Of a stretch of 13,538 nucleotides of DNA, positions 7,256-13,538 are shown in pieces (positions within the stretch are counted from its first letter, which is position 1; each line of letters starts with the position of its first letter). The DNA is taken from positions 1 to 13,538 of the forward strand of contig DATIXD010000307.1 in NCBI GenBank assembly GCA_035518875.1. The letters are read 5' to 3'. The position numbers and the translations under genes are program-made. The notes under the pieces were generated by a model that was not told where the DNA came from, made no database searches, and saw nothing but the letters and a program-made list of their open reading frames with translations. The DNA comes from DATIXD01 sp035518875 (GTDB taxonomy: Bacteria; Pseudomonadota; Gammaproteobacteria; Methylococcales; Methylococcaceae).

Positions 7256-8744
7256 AGAAAACCGTCAGAAGGGTGGCGAGGATAAACGCGACCAGATAGC
7301 GCGGGCGGTTCAGAAGCTCTTCGACCGTATTGAGACGGACGCCCAGGCGACGGCCGGCGTCGAGCAACTCCTGCCCCAGCCCTCCGAGTACCAGCCTGTA
7401 TTCAAACCAGTGCAACGCCAGCGCCAGCCTCCAGACCAGCCGGCCGGTCAGACCACTGGCGCGGGTGACGTCCCGATCATCGGCGGTCGGTTCTCCGAAG
7501 GCTTTCTCGATAATCCGGCTGTCGAACGCCTGCAGGTCGCCGCCGAGCCGCCTGATTGGCGTGACCACTAACCTGTCGCCCAATTCCTCCAGCCAAAACC
7601 GCTGCAGCGAAGCCAGGTAAAGCCCGTGCTGCCGCGCCACGCGTTCCGGCAAGGCGCGCGCGGGGCTGCCGACGATCTGGTGCATCAACGATGGCGCGGT
7701 GAGGAACTGGTAGCCCCGGAACACGGCGTGCGCGCACAGATGCCACAGCGCCAGATTCCAGAATCCGAGGCCGGCTTCGAGAAACATCAGGCCGACCTGA
7801 CCCGAGGTGGCGAAGATCAGGGCGCTTTTCACGTCCGTCTGGGTCAGTCCGCAGACGAAACCATAAATCGCCGTCAACAGGCCCGAGGCCGCCATCAGCG
7901 CCATGACCACGGGGGCCTGGTCGAAAACGGACTCCAGTCTCAGGACGAGGTAGACGCCGGCATGCACCATCACCGCGCCATAGAAAATCGCGCTGGACGG
8001 GGTCGGGCCTTCGATCGCCCGCGCCAGCCAGGGCGCTAAGGGCACCTGCGCCGATTTGGCGGTGGCGGCCAGCAGGAAAGCACAGGCCAATAATCCGGCT
8101 TGCCATTCGGGCAGGGGCGCCGTGCCGGCCATGATGGTCGGCCAGTCGATGCCGCCGGTCCAGAAAAATGCCAGGAAAATGCCCAGCACGAAACCGGCGT
8201 CGCCGATGCGGTTGGTGACGAAGGCGCGGGTGGCGTTGCCCGCGGCCACAGGACGGTCGTAGGCATAGGCGATCAGAAGGTAAGAGGAGACGCCTGCCAG
8301 TTCCCAGCCGACGAAGGTCAGCGCGGCGTTGCCGGCGGTCACCAGCAGCAGCATGGCCCCGACGAACAGGGACAGCACCAGGAAGAACCGGTGAAATCCG
8401 CTTTCCCGGTGCATGTAATTGACCGAAAAGCGCAATACCAGGACCGACAGCACGGCCACGAGCGACGCCATCGTCAGGCTCAGGGCGTCGAAACTGAAGC
8501 TGAGGTTGATGCGATAGGTGCCGCTGCTCAGCCAGCGTCCCAGCACGATGTGATCGGGGAGGGTTGAGGTCAGTTTCAGGGCAACCGCCAGGAAGGTCGC
8601 GAGACACGACAGCGTGACGGCGAACAAGGCGATCCGGCTGGTGGCGCGCTCGCTGCTTTCACCGGCGATGCGTCCGGAAACGATGCCCGCAGCGAGGAGG
8701 GCGGCGGCCAGGAAAGGCGGCAGCACGATGAGCTCAGCCAGCAT
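7254..8744 (-). CDS. NuoL/DabB-like membrane subunit, short form
   Basis: Antiporter-family protein of 496 residues, best matched to complex I subunit L and to DabB, the membrane partner of DabA. About eleven membrane helices fill residues 3-350. Typical NuoL features are VGWELAGVSSYLLI (145-158, with Glu148), NRIGDAGFVLG (178-188), Lys230 in TAKSAQVPLAPWL, MVHAGVYL (259-266) and Lys306 in QTDVKSAL. The TM11 lysine of NuoL (Lys342 in E. coli) is Arg343 in HAVFRGYQFL. After about 350 the protein goes straight to a hydrophilic helical segment resembling the NuoL lateral helix (LEELGDRLVVTPIRRL, 385-400) and one final helix (483-496). Helices 12-14 therefore seem to be missing. ATG 8744 lies inside dabA (11-bp overlap) with GAGG six bases upstream. 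Immediate proximity makes it the best candidate for the DabB role, though the NuoM-like gene before dabA could share it. Confidence 0.88.
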   Translation of the reverse strand: MLAELIVLPPFLAAALLAAGIVSGRIAGESSERATSRIALFAVTLSCLATFLAVALKLTSTLPDHIVLGRWLSSGTYRINLSFSFDALSLTMASLVAVLSVLVLRFSVNYMHRESGFHRFFLVLSLFVGAMLLLVTAGNAALTFVGWELAGVSSYLLIAYAYDRPVAAGNATRAFVTNRIGDAGFVLGIFLAFFWTGGIDWPTIMAGTAPLPEWQAGLLACAFLLAATAKSAQVPLAPWLARAIEGPTPSSAIFYGAVMVHAGVYLVLRLESVFDQAPVVMALMAASGLLTAIYGFVCGLTQTDVKSALIFATSGQVGLMFLEAGLGFWNLALWHLCAHAVFRGYQFLTAPSLMHQIVGSPARALPERVARQHGLYLASLQRFWLEELGDRLVVTPIRRLGGDLQAFDSRIIEKAFGEPTADDRDVTRASGLTGRLVWRLALALHWFEYRLVLGGLGQELLDAGRRLGVRLNTVEELLNRPRYLVAFILATLLTVF

Positions 8745-11700
8745 GGCGGACCTCGCGGATGAGGGGTTGGCGGATCAGCGCCGGCGGCCTCGGCTCGCTA
8801 TGTCCGTCGTACCAGTCGGTGGAGCGTTCGACCACCGGCAGAGGCCCTAAACCGCCGCTCCAGGGCACGAAACCCCTGGCGGGCTCGAATACCGAGATGG
8901 CACCGGTTTCCGGATGAATGGCGCTGAGCAGCAGCCAGCCATTGCCGATCAGCTCGCGCAACGGGGGCTGGCGCCGGTAGATGCCGGCCAGCACGGCCTC
9001 GGTGGCTTCGACCACGACCTGCAGGCGCATGGCCTCGTGGATCTCGATCATCTGAAGCGGCAGGCCGGTGCGCAGGTCGCTCATTGCGCCCTCCATCACG
9101 GCGCACAGGCCGGTGACGTTATGGGGCACTTTCGAGCCGCAACCGAAGCGTTCATTGTTCACCGTCGAGAAGTAATATTCCAGGTTGATGCCCGCGCCGA
9201 CCGGTCCGACGGCCAGCAGGATGCCTTCGAGTATCCTGCCCTCGGGATCCTGGGTCGGATCGTAGGAAATCAGGAAGACCCGACGGTCGAAGAACGCACC
9301 TTGCGTTACCGAACGGCGCCCGATCACCGCCGCGGCATTGGTCGCATGGCCCAGCTCGGGCCGGGCCTGGCTGAAATCGGTGGAGCGCGCCACGACATGG
9401 TTCATCGCCTGTTGCAGCCCGGGTTTGGGCGGGGCGGAAGCGAACCGGCGGCAGCGCTCGTGCGCCGACAGCAGCACGGCCCGGCCCAGGTCGGCGCGCA
9501 GCCTTTCCAGAGCGGGGTTGAAGGCGCTCGGCAGGTCTTCCAGATCGAACCAGAGGATGTCCTCGTTGCAGGTATTGTGCTCGCTGCCCAGAAACCAGGT
9601 GTCGTTGGGAATGGAGATGCCGCGTTCGGCGACCAGCGCCCGTATTTCGCGCCGGTTCGCCATGGCCGCAAAGGCGCGGGCGTTCGGGCCGCCGTGGCGC
9701 CCCGAACACGCGCCGCAGTCGTAGGCGGCCAGATGCGGGTTGTTCTGACTGATGGAACCATGCCCCGAAAGCACGACGAGGGGGGCGAACCGGGAGGTCA
9801 GGCCGACATTACGCAGAAAGCCGGTGACCCGGTCCGCCTGTTCGGCGTCGGTGAAGCCCAGACGCGGCTTGGAGGGCGTGGCGTCCGCGCTGCCCGGGGG
9901 CGCGGACAGATGCAGGCGGGTCGGCACGGCGGGCACCAAGGCCGAAGCGGTTTTGCGGCTCAAAGCCGCCTGTCGGCGCGGGAAGAAAACCTTGCCGGCC
10001 AGAGCCACCAGCACGCCGGGTGCCAGCGCACCCATGAGTAAACCCGAAGTCAACAGATTGCGGCGGCTCTCCTGATTGAACAGACGACCGAGCAGGCCCT
10101 TGATGCGACGGCGTCGATCATGCCTTGCGCTCGCGCCTTCCTGTCCCGGACGCGGCTCCTCGCGGACTTCGTGCGAAGGCGTCACCACCACCGGACACAG
10201 CGGCGTGACGCCCTGGTCATCCAAACCGCGCCAGTTCATTGCCACGCCGAAAAAGCCCGCCGCGCCCAGAGTTTCGATGGCGGGATTCAGTTCTTCCAGA
10301 TGGCGGCGGATGCTTTCCTCGCGGTCGTCCATGCAAAAGATGATCTGCGCCTCGGGGCGTTCATCGCGGCGCGCCCAGCGGCCGCGACCGTGATTCTGCG
10401 ACAGGGCGGTGAACAATTCTTCCCGGTAGTGACGCTCGTAGGCCCAGAGCCAGAGATAGCCGCGCTCGGCCGCCGTCAGTTCGTCCAGCGCGGCGAGCAG
10501 ACGTTCGGCAGCCTCGGTGGGCAGCGCGCGCACATCGCCGCCGCTCAGCCCCAGATGCTGGGCCAGGCGGAACAATCGCCAGGCGCTGCGGTACACGGTA
10601 TGGCGTCCGGGCTTTTCCGCCACCGGACTGTGGTTGCGGAGTCCATCCTTTGACCCCGCCCTTTCGGGCCGCTGTGCGTCCCATTTCGTTCCCGACGAAA
10701 TGGTCCAGGTCCAGATCATGTCGGCCAGGGCGCGCCAGTTCTCGCGATGACCCCGCTCGGCCCAGGATTGGCCGATCAGTTTCTGCGCGCCGGCGGCCAG
10801 GTACTCCGGCAGGTTGTTGGCGAACAGCGCTGCCCGCGCGGAAAATTCCGACAGGTTGCGCTGGAAATACGCTTGAAGATCATTCAGATTCCCAGCGATG
10901 CCCCAGGTTTCCCGACTGATGCGATCGATCCAGAGGCCGTCCAGGAACAGGCGCAGCGCCAGATAATCCATGAGGACGATCGGGCTTTCCCGGTTGGCCG
11001 GGTAATCGGGACGGTGATGCCGCCAGTTGAACAGGCCCGACCAGCCAGGCAATTCCAGCGCCAGCCGTTTCAGATAACCCTCCCAGCGGTGTTCGGGAAT
11101 TTGCAGACGCCGAAGACCTGCGATGACGGCGTCGACGGCGTGATCGGGCAGTTCGGCCTGCCTCTGGCGCCAGTTTGGCAGGTCGGCCAGCGCCAGGGCG
11201 AAATCGCTATGGGCGCAACGCCGCCAGGCTGCGTAGAGGCCCTCTGCGCGATCCGGGGCATGCCAGGCCGCCAGGCCTTCATCCAGATGCGAGGCGCAGA
11301 AGCGAATGAAGATGGGGCGAACCTCCTCGAGCAGATCCTTGCCGGTCAGGGCCAGCAGCAAGCCGCGAAGGGTCAGCCCGGCGCCCACGTCAGCCAGCAG
11401 AGTTTGCAGTTCTTCCCGCGCCTCTGCCCGCATCCTCCGGTGAGCGATGGGATTGCTATGGCCCTCGTCGGCCGACCCGGCCTCGAATCCTGCCAGAGTC
11501 TCCTCCGCTTGATGCAGAGGAAGTTCGGCCAGCTCTTCCGGGTGCAACCGGAGGTGGTTCAGATCGAAAACCGCCAGACAGGCGTCCCACAATTCCCGGA
11601 CCACCCGGTTTTCCGCGGGGCGTTCGCCGGAGGCGGAAGGCGTGGTTCTTTGCGCGGCGACCAGGACGGCGCTTCGCGCCCCTTCCGGCACATCGCCCTG

Positions 11701-12144
11701 AAAACGCCCCAAGGCGTTGAGTTCTTCGATCTGCCAGTTGAGCCGGCTGGACGAGATGGCTTGGACGCCGTGGATCAAGCCGATCCGCCAAACCTCGCGT
11801 TTGCTGATGGCGCGCTCGCCGATGCGCGCCAGAATTTCATCGGCGCGGCGATCCGCCTGGTGATCCAGGGAAGCGTCCAGGTCAGCGTCGTTGATGCGGC
11901 CGCGGGCGTATAGCGCGCGGAATTCCTCATCGGGCAGGTAGCCGTGTATGCCGGTCATCTGCTCCGCCGCCGCCAGCGCCTCGGTAAACCTCAAATGCTG
12001 ATAACCGTGCAGGGTATTGTGATGGACGAAATTGAGAATGGGCGCCTGGCCCGGCAGTACATGGTCAAGATGATCGACCGCCGCCCTGAGTCTTTCCCTG
12101 ATGTCCTGTGGCACTTCTGCCCACTCGGCGTGATCTTGGCTCAC
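8734..12144 (-). CDS. dabA: DabA inorganic-carbon transport subunit (UPF0753/DUF2309), long form
   Basis: Zinc-dependent, beta-carbonic-anhydrase-like subunit of the DAB inorganic-carbon accumulation system, expected on the cytoplasmic face of the inner membrane, where it is thought to convert CO2 to bicarbonate vectorially. The zinc site matches Halothiobacillus DabA2 (Cys351, Asp353, His524, Cys539): Cys604 and Asp606 in FCMDDR, His795 in LSGHGS, and Cys810 in AYDCGACSG, with the catalytic Arg608. Other family blocks are HNTLHGYQHLRFTEAL (42-57), SEHNTCNED (854-862) and GLPLQMIEIHEAMRL (1027-1041). At 1136 residues it is much longer than DabA2 (about 830), mostly through some 250 extra residues before the zinc site. 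A hydrophobic stretch (about 696-721) may touch the membrane. Start: GTG 12144, overlapping the previous stop as GTGA, with AGGAG five bases upstream. Flanked by NuoM- and NuoL-like genes. Confidence 0.95.
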   Translation of the reverse strand: MSQDHAEWAEVPQDIRERLRAAVDHLDHVLPGQAPILNFVHHNTLHGYQHLRFTEALAAAEQMTGIHGYLPDEEFRALYARGRINDADLDASLDHQADRRADEILARIGERAISKREVWRIGLIHGVQAISSSRLNWQIEELNALGRFQGDVPEGARSAVLVAAQRTTPSASGERPAENRVVRELWDACLAVFDLNHLRLHPEELAELPLHQAEETLAGFEAGSADEGHSNPIAHRRMRAEAREELQTLLADVGAGLTLRGLLLALTGKDLLEEVRPIFIRFCASHLDEGLAAWHAPDRAEGLYAAWRRCAHSDFALALADLPNWRQRQAELPDHAVDAVIAGLRRLQIPEHRWEGYLKRLALELPGWSGLFNWRHHRPDYPANRESPIVLMDYLALRLFLDGLWIDRISRETWGIAGNLNDLQAYFQRNLSEFSARAALFANNLPEYLAAGAQKLIGQSWAERGHRENWRALADMIWTWTISSGTKWDAQRPERAGSKDGLRNHSPVAEKPGRHTVYRSAWRLFRLAQHLGLSGGDVRALPTEAAERLLAALDELTAAERGYLWLWAYERHYREELFTALSQNHGRGRWARRDERPEAQIIFCMDDREESIRRHLEELNPAIETLGAAGFFGVAMNWRGLDDQGVTPLCPVVVTPSHEVREEPRPGQEGASARHDRRRRIKGLLGRLFNQESRRNLLTSGLLMGALAPGVLVALAGKVFFPRRQAALSRKTASALVPAVPTRLHLSAPPGSADATPSKPRLGFTDAEQADRVTGFLRNVGLTSRFAPLVVLSGHGSISQNNPHLAAYDCGACSGRHGGPNARAFAAMANRREIRALVAERGISIPNDTWFLGSEHNTCNEDILWFDLEDLPSAFNPALERLRADLGRAVLLSAHERCRRFASAPPKPGLQQAMNHVVARSTDFSQARPELGHATNAAAVIGRRSVTQGAFFDRRVFLISYDPTQDPEGRILEGILLAVGPVGAGINLEYYFSTVNNERFGCGSKVPHNVTGLCAVMEGAMSDLRTGLPLQMIEIHEAMRLQVVVEATEAVLAGIYRRQPPLRELIGNGWLLLSAIHPETGAISVFEPARGFVPWSGGLGPLPVVERSTDWYDGHSEPRPPALIRQPLIREVRHAG
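8751..8754 (-). promoter_or_regulatory. Shine-Dalgarno GAGG for the NuoL/DabB-like gene, inside dabA
   Basis: GAGG lies six bases before ATG 8744, within the last codons of dabA. It supports the ATG start and the 11-bp overlap between the two genes, which suggests coupled synthesis of the two subunits. Confidence 0.7.
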
Positions 12145-13538
12145 ATCGGCTCCTGCCGGGTTTGCTGCGGAAAGGCGGCACTGAGATGGGCGACCGTGGC
12201 GCCGATGAATTCCAGGGCGGGAGCAGGGGTCAGACCCAGGGCGAGAATGCCGAAGGCCAGTACGCCCGCGGCCAACAGTTCATGGCCGTGCAGATCCTTC
12301 ACGCCCTGCATTCCCGGCCGCATCGGGCCGGTGAACAGGCGTCCGATGGTGCGGACGGCATAGGCGGCGCTGACCAGGACGCCGAAGCTGACCAGCAGCA
12401 TCCACCAGCCCCAGCGTTCGAAACCGCCGATGAGGGCATGCAGCTCGGCGGTGAACCCGGCCAGTCCGGGCAAGCCCAGCGAAGCCAGCAAGGCCAGGGT
12501 GGTGAACAAGGCAAACCGGGGCGTGATTTGAACCAGCGAGCTGTAGTCGCCGATTTCCCGGGTATGGGTGCGTTCATAGAGCAGACCGACCAGCAGGAAA
12601 AGCGCTCCGGCCACCAGACCGTGGGCGCTCATTTGTAGGGTCGCGCCCATCAATCCAGTCTGATTGAGGGTTGAGACGCCCAGCAACACCAGTCCCATGT
12701 GGCCGATCGAGGAATAGGCGATCATGGCTTTCAGATCGCTCTGCCGCCAGGCCAGCAGACCGCCGTAAACGATGCTGACGAGCGCGAGCCCGGCCAGCAG
12801 CGGCTGCAGTACGAGCGTCGCCTCGGGCAGCATGCCCGTGGCACGAATGATCCCGTAGGCGCCCATTTTCAGCAGCACGCCCGAAAGCAGGATGCTCACC
12901 GGACTGGGAGCCTCCACATGCGCCAGAGGCAGCCACCCATGCAGCGGGAAGCTGGGCATCTTGACGCCGAAGCCGATCAAAAGGCCCAGGAACACCAGTA
13001 TCTGTTGGCTCCGGGGTAGTGCCATGGCGGCGTCGCTCATGGCCGCCATGGCGGTGGAATGCTCGGGGGAGGAGGTGTAGATCATCAATAGGCCGATCAG
13101 CATGAACACCGACCCCCCCATGGTATAGAGAACGAAATTCAGGCTGGCGGTGTGCCGTTGTTTTCCGCCCCACTGGTCGATCAGGAAGAATAAAGGAATC
13201 AGGGTCACTTCCCAGAACACGTAGAACAGCACCCAGTCCTGGGCCATAAACACGCCCAGCATGCCGAATTCCAGCATCAGCAGGCAGACATGGTAGCCCT
13301 TGACGCGCATAGTCAGGGTGTAAGAGGCCAACAGGGCGACCAGGGAAAGCAGCGTGGCCAGCAGGACCATCGGCAGGGATAATCCGTCCACGCCCACAGC
13401 GTAGGAGCTGCCGAGTTCGGGGTTCCAAGGCGCCAGTTCAGCGAACTGCATGGCGGAAGAACGGGTGTCGAAACGAAAGACCAGACTCCAGCCGAGTAAT
13501 AGGGTGATGATGGTGCTGGCGAACGCGATGCCCCGTAT
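12141..13538 (-). CDS. NuoM-like ion-translocating subunit (first NuoM paralogue), 5' end outside window
   Basis: Partial gene: the reading frame is open up to the window edge, so the ATG at 13451 is internal. The upstream 29 visible codons encode a hydrophobic helix (about IAFASTIITLLLGW) that fits the NuoM N-terminus. The visible 465 residues closely resemble respiratory NuoM. All main channel residues are present, numbered from the first visible codon: Glu110 in FWEVTLIPLFFLI, Lys193 in GFGVKMPSFPLHGWLP, Lys224 in LLKMGAYG, SSIGHMG with its histidine, AHGLVAGALFLLVG with the second histidine, and Glu365 in GFTAEL. This should be the most competent ion-translocating NuoM-type subunit of the operon. 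The C-terminus is only slightly shorter than in E. coli NuoM. Its stop overlaps the dabA start by 4 bp. Whether a full complex I locus lies further upstream cannot be seen here. Confidence 0.92.
   Translation of the reverse strand: MRGIAFASTIITLLLGWSLVFRFDTRSSAMQFAELAPWNPELGSSYAVGVDGLSLPMVLLATLLSLVALLASYTLTMRVKGYHVCLLMLEFGMLGVFMAQDWVLFYVFWEVTLIPLFFLIDQWGGKQRHTASLNFVLYTMGGSVFMLIGLLMIYTSSPEHSTAMAAMSDAAMALPRSQQILVFLGLLIGFGVKMPSFPLHGWLPLAHVEAPSPVSILLSGVLLKMGAYGIIRATGMLPEATLVLQPLLAGLALVSIVYGGLLAWRQSDLKAMIAYSSIGHMGLVLLGVSTLNQTGLMGATLQMSAHGLVAGALFLLVGLLYERTHTREIGDYSSLVQITPRFALFTTLALLASLGLPGLAGFTAELHALIGGFERWGWWMLLVSFGVLVSAAYAVRTIGRLFTGPMRPGMQGVKDLHGHELLAAGVLAFGILALGLTPAPALEFIGATVAHLSAAFPQQTRQEPM
12150..12154 (-). 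promoter_or_regulatory. Shine-Dalgarno AGGAG for dabA
   Basis: AGGAG is followed by five bases and the GTG at 12144, which overlaps the TGA of the upstream NuoM-like gene as GTGA. The strong site fixes the unusual GTG start and indicates translational coupling. Confidence 0.75.

Noticed and set aside
7477..8607. 376-codon open frame on the minus strand within the NuoL-like gene
   Set aside because: Arg/Pro-rich out-of-frame translation; the real frame shows helices and NuoL signatures.
8914..11913. Long plus-strand open frames (375 and 388 codons) opposite dabA
   Set aside because: Shadow frames of dabA coding sequence with Gly/Gln/Arg-rich products and no motif or ribosome-binding site.

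Overview
The window is a dense, G+C-rich bacterial segment (about 60% G+C by eye) with no RNA genes, mobile elements or CRISPR. Short intergenic gaps, GTG starts, overlapping operon junctions and clean Shine-Dalgarno sequences fit a proteobacterium. The content (inorganic-carbon uptake genes, a composite c-di-GMP protein) suggests an autotrophic or C1-using gammaproteobacterium such as a sulfur oxidiser or methanotroph. The taxon is inference, not proven here.

Left part (1-4090): a plus-strand cytoplasmic signalling protein (receiver-like, PAS, GAF, degenerate GGDEF, apparently intact EAL domain) runs convergently into a minus-strand AI-2E/PerM-family membrane protein. A 201-bp gap separates the latter from the large operon upstream of it.

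Right part (4091-13538): one minus-strand operon that enters the window already in progress. In transcription order it encodes (1) a canonical NuoM-like ion-translocating subunit, cut by the window edge; (2) a long DabA (UPF0753/DUF2309) with a complete beta-carbonic-anhydrase-like zinc site; (3) a short NuoL/DabB-like subunit; (4) a second NuoM-like protein whose proton-channel residues are largely lost; (5) a third NuoM-like protein whose channel residues are mostly kept. The first junctions overlap by 4 and 11 bp and the next gap is 9 bp, each with a good Shine-Dalgarno sequence, so these genes are almost certainly co-expressed.

Inferred function: an energised CO2/bicarbonate accumulation complex. 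In characterised DAB systems one NuoL-like subunit (DabB) partners DabA, and an ion gradient is thought to drive vectorial CO2 hydration at the DabA zinc site. Here DabA is embedded among four antiporter-type subunits, recalling in layout (not in homology of the catalytic subunit) the cyanobacterial NDH-1MS CO2-uptake complex, where NdhF3/NdhD3 carry CupA. The most unusual points are the number of membrane subunits, the apparent loss of the pumping residues in one of them, the truncated NuoL-like subunit, and a DabA with about 250 extra residues before its zinc site.
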